DNA of 12,463 nucleotides from JBDTCS01 sp039923455 (GTDB lineage Bacteria; Bacteroidota; Ignavibacteria; Palsa-1295). Of this stretch, positions 1-7,787 are shown one piece after another; position 1 is the first letter of the stretch, and every line of letters starts with the position of its first letter. Below the pieces are notes generated by a model. It was not told the DNA's origin. It saw nothing but the letters and a program-made list of their open reading frames with translations, and did no database searches. The position numbers were made by a program, and so were the translations under genes. The stretch spans positions 1-12,463 of the forward strand of contig JBDTCS010000229.1 of the NCBI GenBank assembly GCA_039923455.1, given 5' to 3'.

Positions 1-556
1 TGGAAGCACTCGAATGCACCAGAGAATCGTCGCCCCATGTAAACAATGCTGCCGTAATCTCCAGGGAGTGAATGCCTAAGAAAAAATCATCGCCCGGCCC
101 AGCGATGTCCACTTCGATAAACTTACCGGTTCGCGAACGGAGTCCGAGCATTATATCCTGAAATGCTTTTGTGTACGGAATTGCCGAGCCACCAAAAAGC
201 ATTCCGGGGGATTCTCTTCGCAAGTCACTTAGCGATTGTATCTCACGTACAGAGCCACATATCGGTTTATCGATGACGGCTCGCTTTCCATTAGCGAGGA
301 GTTGCTTTGCATACGTCACGTGCGAATTCCAATCAACACTCAGCACAAAAGCACCGTCGATCACCTCACAAAGCGAATCGAGATCAGGATATATCGGTAT
401 CGAAAATTCCTTTGAGAACGCTTCAAAAACCTTTCTGCTTCGAATATTCTCGGTGCAGATCATTGCGGTGACCTCTGCACGGCCGGATTGTTTCAGCCAT
501 TCGGTAAAAGCCCGTGCATGCGAAGTCTCGGGATCAACCAGACCGATACGAATCAC
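1..556 (-). CDS. Gfo/Idh/MocA-family oxidoreductase, divergent type (3' end missing)
   Basis: Partial gene running off the left edge; 185 codons are visible and stay open. The start is a GTG at 556-554 that overlaps the stop of the preceding solute-binding-protein gene (GTGA), so translation is probably coupled. The N-terminus reads VIRIGLVDPETSHARAF, a beta-strand/helix opening typical of a subgroup of Gfo/Idh/MocA proteins in which the classical GxGxxG loop is replaced by a D-x-x-T-S-H-A type loop. The usual EKP motif appears as DKP (residues 96-98), and GIHSLEI (161-167) fits the family's substrate-site histidine region. The family uses NAD(P) to oxidise or reduce sugars, sugar acids and inositols in the cytoplasm. 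This is the second such enzyme in the operon, and its low resemblance to the first suggests a different step. Family assignment is good; substrate unknown. Confidence 0.8.
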   Translation of the reverse strand, partial: MIRIGLVDPETSHARAFTEWLKQSGRAEVTAMICTENIRSRKVFEAFSKEFSIPIYPDLDSLCEVIDGAFVLSVDWNSHVTYAKQLLANGKRAVIDKPICGSVREIQSLSDLRRESPGMLFGGSAIPYTKAFQDIMLGLRSRTGKFIEVDIAGPGDDFFLGIHSLEITAALFTWGDDSLVHSSAS

Positions 557-1848
557 TTGACAGCAGTTCGTTTTAACACTTCGTTGATTTTTGCGTCGAT
601 CGATGCGAGCCCGTCATGCACCGATTTGCGACCGGCAAGAATATCTTGCACATTCGGAATGAAGCCATGATCGCGCCACTCCTGCCAACCCGGTGTGATC
701 ATCGTAAACACATGCCCGCTATTGATCGAGATCAGTCCTCGACGGTTGCATCGCGGCTCGCCGTCCAGAAAATCCGGTGAAGCAGCGAGAGGTTTGTATA
801 GAGGCATCGCAGTACTGAAGAGCTCGTTGATTCCGTGTTTCGTCGGAAGCGTTACGATGAACTTGATCAATTCCCATGCTTCCGTTGGATGCGCGCTCGT
901 AGTCGTGATACCAAACGCTTGACCGTTCTGTCGATCTACGAGACCCGCTTCGCCATGTGGCGGGGCAGTCAGATCCCAGCGAAACTTTGCATGAGCGAGT
1001 TCAAGCTTTGAGCCATCAAAGTTGAGCATCATAGCGTAATGCCCGAGCATAAACTTTTGCCCCATGCTCTGCGAAGGATCTGGTGCCGGAGCAACGTGAT
1101 ATTTCTGCACGAGATCGACATAGGCTTGCATCGCTCGCACGGACGCAGGCTCAAGCATCGCACCATGCGTGTGATCGTCCGAGATAACTTTGCCTCCGTT
1201 CGAATAAATATAAGTATCAATGCCGGTCGAGAGTCCATCATCCATAATGAAACCCCACGTCTTATCGGCTGGTGTAGTCGCGTTGTTCGTTAGCTTTTGA
1301 GCGGCTGCGAGGAAATCTGCATAGGTCCAATTTGTATCAGGATATGCGAGCCCGGCTTTATCGAAAATATCTTTGTTGTAAAAGAGTGCTGTCACGCCAC
1401 CACATGCCGGCATCGCCATCAGTGGAGCGGTTGCCATATTACCCTTGCGCCACACAGTGAAGAACTGTGTATAGAAATCATCCGCTTTGAGATCACGTGC
1501 AAAAAGCGAATCGAGCGCGATCGTGTAATTCTGTTTGAACAATTCCTGTCCGAACCAATCGTCGATCACAACCACGTCACCGAGCGTCGAACCAGAGGCG
1601 GCGGCTGCTTGAATCTTCGTCGTATAGAGGCCGAATGGTATCGCCTCGACTTCCACATCGATTCCCGGATGGGACTTCACAAATGCATCCACCACATCAT
1701 GTTGCCACGCATCTTTTTGATCGACATAAAAGTGAACAAGCTTGATGTGCGTTTTTAGGGTGGTGTCCGAATTCTTCTGGCCGCAACTTGCGACGAGCAG
1801 CAATACGAGCAGCGAAAAAAGTGGGAGAGCTATCCGAGAGTGCTTCAT
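553..1848 (-). CDS. ABC transporter sugar-binding lipoprotein (extracellular solute-binding protein, family 1 type)
   Basis: The 431-residue product captures a sugar or oligosaccharide outside the cytoplasmic membrane and delivers it to ABC permeases. Residues 1-22 form a lipoprotein signal: basic MKHSR, a Leu/Val-rich core, and a lipobox VASC with lipidated Cys22. The mature part starts with a short linker and a strand (IKLVHFYVD), then a helix and FVKSHPGIDVEVEAIPF, the usual opening of family 1 sugar-binding proteins. ALFYNKDIFDKAGL and WTYADFLAAAQKL are also characteristic. I chose the ATG at 1848 because it creates the lipoprotein signal and an ATGA overlap with the upstream hydrolase. 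The open frame extends to 1983, but that extension overlaps the hydrolase and would bury the signal. No permease or ATPase gene lies in the window; they may follow beyond the left edge. The ligand is unknown. Confidence 0.9.
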   Translation of the reverse strand: MKHSRIALPLFSLLVLLLVASCGQKNSDTTLKTHIKLVHFYVDQKDAWQHDVVDAFVKSHPGIDVEVEAIPFGLYTTKIQAAAASGSTLGDVVVIDDWFGQELFKQNYTIALDSLFARDLKADDFYTQFFTVWRKGNMATAPLMAMPACGGVTALFYNKDIFDKAGLAYPDTNWTYADFLAAAQKLTNNATTPADKTWGFIMDDGLSTGIDTYIYSNGGKVISDDHTHGAMLEPASVRAMQAYVDLVQKYHVAPAPDPSQSMGQKFMLGHYAMMLNFDGSKLELAHAKFRWDLTAPPHGEAGLVDRQNGQAFGITTTSAHPTEAWELIKFIVTLPTKHGINELFSTAMPLYKPLAASPDFLDGEPRCNRRGLISINSGHVFTMITPGWQEWRDHGFIPNVQDILAGRKSVHDGLASIDAKINEVLKRTAVK

Positions 1849-2735
1849 TTGCGTTTTGCTATCGTGTCGTAAAAGCGTGTTTGTTTTTCTGCGAGTGCGG
1901 CGTATTCTTTCGCATATAGATCCATGCGAACGAGAGACTCCACATCTTGTCGCGTCTTGTCGGCATCCTCGATCAAAAAGCAATCGAGCGTCTTGCGTGG
2001 TTCATCGAGATCGATGTCCGCGTAAGTAAGCCCCGGACGTCTGCCGGTGAAAGCAATGATATCTCCGTTGTGATCGACGATACGAGCGGTGCCGGGGTAG
2101 AACCGACCTTTATATGGCGCGTATGGCGGCTCCGCAGAGAGATTCGATTCCACAATCACGAGCGAGTTATCCATTGCACGACTCCTGATCTGCGCTTCGA
2201 GTCCACTTTGAGATGGACCGTGCGTGATCGTCGGCCAAAAAAGTATCTCAGCGCCTTTCATAGCATAGATGCGAGCGATCTCAGGAAAATAAATATCCAT
2301 ACAGATCATTACTGCGATCTTACCGAACTCCATTTTGATTAGCGGCAATTCACTTCCGGGCGAGGCACTGCGTGCTTCCCAACCGGTCGGTTGAACTTTG
2401 CGATAGAACCCTGCAATCGTGCCATCTCGTGCGAACACGGTCGCTTGATTGTATGTGATGCCGTCCGCGATCACATAGTATGGCGCTACGACCGCGATGG
2501 AACGTTGCAGAGCTGCATTCTGAAAAACTTTTGTCCACTCTCCGGGAAAATGTTCTGCCGCATGGCAACCACTCTCGACCTTGTTCGTCGTGACCGTCTC
2601 GGGCAAGCAAACGATGTCGGCATGATTAGCCGCAGCCTCACTGATATATTCCAACGCAAGCGCAAGATTCCGCTCGACAGTGTGCGGGCCATCTTCCATC
2701 AAAAACGAAACTGTTCCGATTCGAACTTTACGCAC
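1845..2735 (-). CDS. carbon-nitrogen hydrolase (nitrilase superfamily amidase)
   Basis: The 296-residue protein has the complete nitrilase-superfamily triad: Glu46 in CLPET, Lys113 in YRKVQP and Cys145 in MICMDIYFPE. Glu120 (GWE) may be the extra conserved glutamate. Length fits a single-domain family member. These enzymes hydrolyse C-N bonds of amides, carbamoyl groups or nitriles through a thiol acyl-enzyme, usually in the cytoplasm, and no signal peptide is present. The start is a GTG at 2735-2733, six bases after the glycosidase stop. The next ATG (codon 13) would remove the first beta-strand (KVRIGTVSF). The gene ends in an ATGA overlap with the sugar-binding lipoprotein. Its position between glycosidase and importer suggests it acts on an amide or carbamoyl group of the imported sugar derivative, which is inference. 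An omega-amidase or N-carbamoyl hydrolase unrelated to sugar is the alternative. Confidence 0.9.
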   Translation of the reverse strand: MRKVRIGTVSFLMEDGPHTVERNLALALEYISEAAANHADIVCLPETVTTNKVESGCHAAEHFPGEWTKVFQNAALQRSIAVVAPYYVIADGITYNQATVFARDGTIAGFYRKVQPTGWEARSASPGSELPLIKMEFGKIAVMICMDIYFPEIARIYAMKGAEILFWPTITHGPSQSGLEAQIRSRAMDNSLVIVESNLSAEPPYAPYKGRFYPGTARIVDHNGDIIAFTGRRPGLTYADIDLDEPRKTLDCFLIEDADKTRQDVESLVRMDLYAKEYAALAEKQTRFYDTIAKRK

Positions 2736-2741
2736 AGTGTG

Positions 2742-5024
2742 TTATGCTTCGATCGTGATACTATGTCCGCGTTCGAGCGTGAACTCGACAAGCGTACTCT
2801 GCCAACCAAACCTATTCTTTTGCCAATTGGCTTCGACTTTTCGGCCATCGACTTTTAGTTGTGGCTTCTTTTTATCAAAGCTGTTCGCATAAAAGTCAAC
2901 CATGATTTCGGTATCGGCTGTAAGGACACTTCGAACACCACTCCCTTTACGCTCCAGCTTGAGTGACAATCCAGTCGTACCAACCCGAAAATTCTCCATC
3001 GCAAAGTTCTTCCAGCCCTTGGGAAGATGTGGTGTGAAGGTCGCGCGCTTTGCAAATGCATTCGGCTCAAATCCTGTCAGCGCCTCGATGAGCGAATCAC
3101 AATTTATGCCCGACTCCCACATCCTATTACGATGCGCCATGTGCTCGTAGCACTGAACTGGACCATCTTTCGCATCATCCAAATATTCTCCGAAAGTACC
3201 GGATGGATCAGCCCACTTAAGTAGATCAACAATGACGCGGTCGATTCCCGGATGTCCGATCCGCTTCATTGCATGTAGCAAGTAACCGATTGCCATCGTA
3301 ACCGTTTGGTCGTGCGTTGGAATGAGTTTTAGAAATCCATTCTTCTGATAGAGGTTCTCATACACATACAGCGCAGAACGAATTGCGTGATCGCTCACCT
3401 CATCCGACCCACCAGCCCAAATAGGGCGCATCAATCCGATCGAGAGGAGAGTCTTATCGATCTTGCCTTCCGGCGTTTGACGCATTGCGTAGTAACCTTC
3501 CTTCTCAAGCCAGAATGTCGATTCGATCGCCTTGTGAATGTTATCCGCATAGGCTGCAAGCGAACTCGAGTCATTTCGTCCTAACAAATCCGCGAAGAAT
3601 GCGAGCTTGCGAGCAGCCGAAAGCGCGATAAACGAATTGTCGCACGATTTCCCGGTTCGCATCGCACCTATTGGCCCGATACCATACGTTTCATCGAAAC
3701 AATATTCGGCGAGATAACCGGAGTGATGCAGGTTCTGACGCATAAATGCGCCTTTGATATATTCGAATCGCTGACGAACCAGTTCGAGATCGCCCGTGTG
3801 CCGAAAGTACCACCAATACCAGAGCGTGCGAAAATTCGGAACGTCACCGGTGATGAAGCCTTCGACGTTCGTCCAGATCGGCTCGATCGGAAGTGGGTGC
3901 GCAGGTTCGAAATCGCTTGCGTAATAACTATAGAGCGCGTGGCTCGTACAATCGAGTCCATAGTATCGATCCATGGACTTGCGAACGCTGTGATGCAATC
4001 CCAGATCGAGCGAAAAAAGATGTGAGCCGTTATGATCACGCAACCAACTTCCGGTGTAATCATCGATCACAACCCAGCCACCGGTTGCACGCTCGACGGA
4101 GCTCTGCATGACAGCGTTATTCTCCAGTAACTCGCTATAAGCTATTTCGCTCGATTCGAATCTGGTGCGCTCGACGCGTTCATTAAGCCAGTGCTCATGA
4201 ATTTCTTTGAAGAGAAGCTCCACACCTTTCTCTTCCAACTCACGATTGAATCGCTTCGCAGATTGGATAGCGCCTTCTTCAGTGTCATCCAGACTCGGCA
4301 CAAGATAATGCACCGCCATCAGCGATGCCTTAGCCTCAAGTGCATCTATGTGAACGAACAGATCTTGATATCCTCGTATAGTTGCACCGACTGTGCCGCG
4401 AAGCATATAGCGATACCGCTGAGTCTCGTTCGAATAGCTGGAGCCGTAGTCACGCTCGGTGGGCTTCATCTCCTCCACACGCTCCACAAGTTCACTTTCA
4501 CCAAACGGTAATATCACCGAACGATGGCCTGCGATTGGATAGGGAATGTCGGGCGTTGCTTCGAAGCTGAGGCCAATATCATTAATGCGTTTGCGCGAGA
4601 TATTCGTGAGTGTGGCATGTCGAAGATAGGCGTGCAGTCTTGGATGAACAGCCGAGACAGTCACGAGTTGATACTCAGCGTCACGCTCGCAAGTTATATA
4701 GATCGCCGTGTTCTTCACGCGCCACACGTGCTGTTCGGTCGGTGTGAACACAAAGGGTGGATAGAAATCACGCGAGGGCGTGACCGCGTCCATTCGGAAA
4801 TTTGCGTTCTCAGCAAAATTGTATGAGCTAAGATAAGGTGCCATGATGCGCTCCATCGTGCTCACTCGATCACGCGTTCCGATACGTCCGGAAAGGTGAC
4901 CATCACCTCCAAGCAGAAAGGAATCGCGAATATCTGCTACGCGCTTAGATGGTGGAGCCGACCAAACACTGACATCCTTTAACCACGGAAGCGAATCAAC
5001 AAGCGGAAAAACCGGAAACTTCAT
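2742..5024 (-). CDS. glycoside hydrolase-like protein with six-hairpin (alpha/alpha)6 barrel
   Basis: A 760-residue protein of the six-hairpin glycosidase superfamily. Residues about 1-245 look like an N-terminal beta-sandwich (alternating strands, e.g. LRHATLTNISRKRINDIGLSF). About 290-650 is helix-rich with barrel landmarks: SWLRDHNGS (326-334), NFRTLWYWWYFRHTGD (397-412), AEYCFDETYG (439-448), CDNSFIALSAARKLA (461-475), GTFGEYL (609-615) and MWESGINCDSLIEALTG (635-651). About 655-760 is a C-terminal beta-domain beginning FTPHLPKGW, as in rhamnosidase-like and GH65/GH94-like enzymes. Asp330, Glu440, Asp444, Glu445 and Glu613 are catalytic candidates, but I cannot assign the acid and base or a GH family. 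There is no signal peptide, so it probably cleaves an imported oligosaccharide in the cytoplasm. ATG at 5024 lies 24 bases after the preceding stop; no clear ribosome binding site. Confidence 0.75.
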   Translation of the reverse strand: MKFPVFPLVDSLPWLKDVSVWSAPPSKRVADIRDSFLLGGDGHLSGRIGTRDRVSTMERIMAPYLSSYNFAENANFRMDAVTPSRDFYPPFVFTPTEQHVWRVKNTAIYITCERDAEYQLVTVSAVHPRLHAYLRHATLTNISRKRINDIGLSFEATPDIPYPIAGHRSVILPFGESELVERVEEMKPTERDYGSSYSNETQRYRYMLRGTVGATIRGYQDLFVHIDALEAKASLMAVHYLVPSLDDTEEGAIQSAKRFNRELEEKGVELLFKEIHEHWLNERVERTRFESSEIAYSELLENNAVMQSSVERATGGWVVIDDYTGSWLRDHNGSHLFSLDLGLHHSVRKSMDRYYGLDCTSHALYSYYASDFEPAHPLPIEPIWTNVEGFITGDVPNFRTLWYWWYFRHTGDLELVRQRFEYIKGAFMRQNLHHSGYLAEYCFDETYGIGPIGAMRTGKSCDNSFIALSAARKLAFFADLLGRNDSSSLAAYADNIHKAIESTFWLEKEGYYAMRQTPEGKIDKTLLSIGLMRPIWAGGSDEVSDHAIRSALYVYENLYQKNGFLKLIPTHDQTVTMAIGYLLHAMKRIGHPGIDRVIVDLLKWADPSGTFGEYLDDAKDGPVQCYEHMAHRNRMWESGINCDSLIEALTGFEPNAFAKRATFTPHLPKGWKNFAMENFRVGTTGLSLKLERKGSGVRSVLTADTEIMVDFYANSFDKKKPQLKVDGRKVEANWQKNRFGWQSTLVEFTLERGHSITIEA

Positions 5025-5048
5025 CGTTCAAGAAAATCTGAATTTCAT

Positions 5049-7787
5049 TTATACGAGTGCATGCAGCACCCCATCTCCCGAAATAATTATTATCGTTGGC
5101 TTGCCATCCAAGTTTGCTACGACAGGGGAGCCAACACCGGTATCGAACCGATAGGTTTGTTTGATCACGCAGTCCTTGCCATCAAACCCGATCACGAGTA
5201 CACGTCCATCGTTTGTACCGGTGATAAATTCCTGTAAGCCATCACCATCGATGTCACACGTAATGCAATCGGTCGCGATCGCTCCGAGCGCGAGTCGATA
5301 TTTCTCCTCACCGGTCGTGGCGTTATAGATAACAAAGTCACCGGTGGAATGTCCCACTGCGAGTTCAACAATCCCGTCACTATCAAAATCACATAGCCCA
5401 GGCATTCGATAGACAACATCACCGAACGGAGCAACATGCCACCACAACGCATTCATATCTTGCGTGAGTACTCCAAATCCGCCAAAGCAGCCAGCGATAA
5501 TTATCTCATCTGTGCCGTCGCCGTTCACATCAAAGAGGATCGGCGTGCCGTATGCTGTGAAAGGGTCATCGATACTACTCCACGTTTTCAGGCCTTGCTC
5601 TTTGTAGGTGCCGAGCACTTTCATTCGATCGGCCGTAAAGCTTGTAAGCAGTTTCGTCGGTTGGCTGAACGTACCTGTCTCAAGATCTATTCGGCACAAG
5701 GTATCCTTTGCGCAGAGCAGTACTTCTTGATTGCCATCACGACTGAGGATTGCGCTGGTGCCCCATGCACCGATCCCTCGACCGTACTCACCGATACCAG
5801 ATCGAACCAGTTCCCAAAGTGTGCTTCCATCTTTGAGTAGCACAGCTCGCGAGCATTCGGAATTCATGGAGAGCGATTGAAAAAAAGAAATGAAGAGTGC
5901 GGGTCCACGTGAGTGCTCGAATGGAATCCAATCGTACGCGCCGACACGTGTGCCCGGAATGCTCTCGGGCAATTCTTCAAACTCAAAACTCCTTTTGCGC
6001 TCTCCCGATAGTGAGTAGAGCGAGAGTCGTGCGTGACCGAGATCAGCGTCATCGACAATCACAATGAACGGTTCATCATCCACGTGAATAAAACTCACCG
6101 CATGATACACACCATCATATCCGACTCGTGATCGGCCATTCACACTCCAAACTAAATGCGGCTGACCGTTCTCAATCTTGTAGAGATGCACTTGCTCGGC
6201 AAAATCCGGCACGGCGATGTATGCGCTTCCTTTGTGAGAAATAGTCGTTGCAGTAATTCCGGGCCTCGCTGCGGTATGCGCTTCGGTCGTGAGATGATAA
6301 CCTTGCGATGGAAGCTCTCTCGCGGCGCCACTGACGTGCAATGACTTTAGCTCACCATTCGGATATGTCAGAATCAATTCGTCGGAGCGAATATTTGCAA
6401 TCCTGGTTTTGTGCGCGTTCGCAAGTTCGATGGTTGCTGTAGTGGCTGCAGAATACATCCCGATCATGCAGACGCCCTCAGCATTTAATGCGAATAGAGT
6501 TTTTTCACCGGCGAACACTTCACACCACACTTCGTCGCTTGCAAAAACATCGGGCTTGAACTGTGCCTTGCGAGCGGAGGTATGTACGCTCTTCTTCGCA
6601 AATGCTGCGTTGCTCATCGACCAAAGCGTATTCCATTCGCCCGCCCACTGTTGCATTGAAATATCCGAAAGCGTGCGAGGTGTTCGAGAAAACTCTTTGC
6701 TAAGCAGTAAGCGATTGCTCTCATTTGCAGAGGCTGACTGGCTTCCCCAAAGATAGGTGTCGGCGAGTTCTGAAATAGTCGCACCTGAGATGGGATCGAT
6801 CACCTCCGTGTACCAACGCTCATCACCTCGTGCATTGTATAGACTGACGGAAAGCTCCGGCTTCCCATCACCATTGAGATCGGCGACAGAATTATTCGTA
6901 TAACGAAGTTCTGTTGTGTCCTCCGGATAGATGTGTTGAATGAATCGATCCCAGAGCGGATGAAACCGTCCATGACCGTCGTTATCAAGCACCGCAATAT
7001 GGCGACTGACGCGATTGCTCAGTATCACCGCTTCGAGTTCACCGTCACCATCAAGATCGCACAGCTCGAAGTGACCATAGTTGCGCCTCCGTTGCTCATC
7101 GGAATCCCATTGCGTCTGGTCGAGCATTTTGCCCGACACCGGATCAAAGACGTACACGCCACCGAGTCGCGCAATCACGATCTCTTCGATGCCGTCAGAA
7201 TTCACATCGCCAATACACGCGGTCGGATGATATGCATCATCCATCCAAAGCGTGTGTAAGAGTTTCGTCTCGCGTGCTCCTGACGAAGGATCGAATATCA
7301 GAACTTCCTTGTGCGAGAAACAGGGGACGATGATCTGCATGCCTCGTTCGTTCGGCAGCAACTGGTGCACCTGAAACATGGTGGCATAGGTACCATAGGA
7401 AAGTGGCAGCCCAACGTTTTCGCGCCAAAGAATTTCGCCGGTGGTTGCCGAGAGTATCAATACTTCCATCGCGTTCGATGTGACGATCTCAAACTCTCCG
7501 TCATCATCAAGATCATACACACCCGTGATCCAGTGCGCACCGAACGGTTTGCTACGCCAGATGTACTCACCCGAAATTGTCATGCGCTGAATTCCTCCAC
7601 CCGAGGCAAGCAAAATATCCCCGGTGCCATCCGGAATGGATTCCACTTCCTGAAGACTTCCACCGAGATTTATTCTCCACGAATCATCACCGCTGAGTCT
7701 CGAACCTATTAACGGCGAATGACCGGTGAGTTGGCTGTCACGCCGATAATCGGGCCACATTGTGTTTGCGTTGGGAAGGAGTGTCAT
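5049..7787 (-). CDS. FG-GAP/VCBS-repeat beta-propeller protein, large, no signal peptide
   Basis: A 912-residue protein built largely of FG-GAP/VCBS or PQQ-like propeller repeats. Seven calcium-type D-x-[DN]-x-D-G motifs are visible, each followed by an acidic or polar residue and a hydrophobic strand: starting at residues 92, 194, 244, 303 and, after a long interval, 753, 800 and 845. Degenerate repeat units also occur at about 50-78 (ending EYIW) and 888-912 (ending GDGVLHALV). Phrases such as YVFDPVSGK, ILSATTGEILW and VIYNATTGEEKY are the strand-turn units of PQQ-like blades. The region of about 320-745 has strands but no such motif. Proteins of this type bind ligands or glycans or act as polysaccharide lyases; no catalytic signature is visible. 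Unusually, there is no signal peptide. The ATG at 7787 overlaps the upstream stop (ATGA), indicating coupling. Function unknown; fold assignment is firm. Confidence 0.85.
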   Translation of the reverse strand: MTLLPNANTMWPDYRRDSQLTGHSPLIGSRLSGDDSWRINLGGSLQEVESIPDGTGDILLASGGGIQRMTISGEYIWRSKPFGAHWITGVYDLDDDGEFEIVTSNAMEVLILSATTGEILWRENVGLPLSYGTYATMFQVHQLLPNERGMQIIVPCFSHKEVLIFDPSSGARETKLLHTLWMDDAYHPTACIGDVNSDGIEEIVIARLGGVYVFDPVSGKMLDQTQWDSDEQRRRNYGHFELCDLDGDGELEAVILSNRVSRHIAVLDNDGHGRFHPLWDRFIQHIYPEDTTELRYTNNSVADLNGDGKPELSVSLYNARGDERWYTEVIDPISGATISELADTYLWGSQSASANESNRLLLSKEFSRTPRTLSDISMQQWAGEWNTLWSMSNAAFAKKSVHTSARKAQFKPDVFASDEVWCEVFAGEKTLFALNAEGVCMIGMYSAATTATIELANAHKTRIANIRSDELILTYPNGELKSLHVSGAARELPSQGYHLTTEAHTAARPGITATTISHKGSAYIAVPDFAEQVHLYKIENGQPHLVWSVNGRSRVGYDGVYHAVSFIHVDDEPFIVIVDDADLGHARLSLYSLSGERKRSFEFEELPESIPGTRVGAYDWIPFEHSRGPALFISFFQSLSMNSECSRAVLLKDGSTLWELVRSGIGEYGRGIGAWGTSAILSRDGNQEVLLCAKDTLCRIDLETGTFSQPTKLLTSFTADRMKVLGTYKEQGLKTWSSIDDPFTAYGTPILFDVNGDGTDEIIIAGCFGGFGVLTQDMNALWWHVAPFGDVVYRMPGLCDFDSDGIVELAVGHSTGDFVIYNATTGEEKYRLALGAIATDCITCDIDGDGLQEFITGTNDGRVLVIGFDGKDCVIKQTYRFDTGVGSPVVANLDGKPTIIIISGDGVLHALV

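Noticed and set aside
171..560. Plus-strand open frame of 129 codons at the left edge
   Set aside because: It is the antisense shadow of the partial Gfo/Idh/MocA gene, whose minus-strand translation is clearly family-like.
1849..1983. 45-residue N-terminal extension of the sugar-binding protein
   Set aside because: It overlaps the hydrolase coding sequence, is Arg/Cys-rich, and would bury the lipoprotein signal; the ATG at 1848 gives an ATGA overlap.
5436..5840. Plus-strand open frame of 134 codons inside the propeller gene
   Set aside because: Antisense shadow: no start context, no recognisable domain, and the opposite strand has clear repeat motifs throughout.
5049..7787. Rhamnogalacturonan lyase (PL11-like) identity for the propeller protein
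   Set aside because: Calcium-motif propellers occur in PL11, but I could not find its characteristic sequence, and the motif layout with a long central gap does not match a simple eight-bladed lyase.
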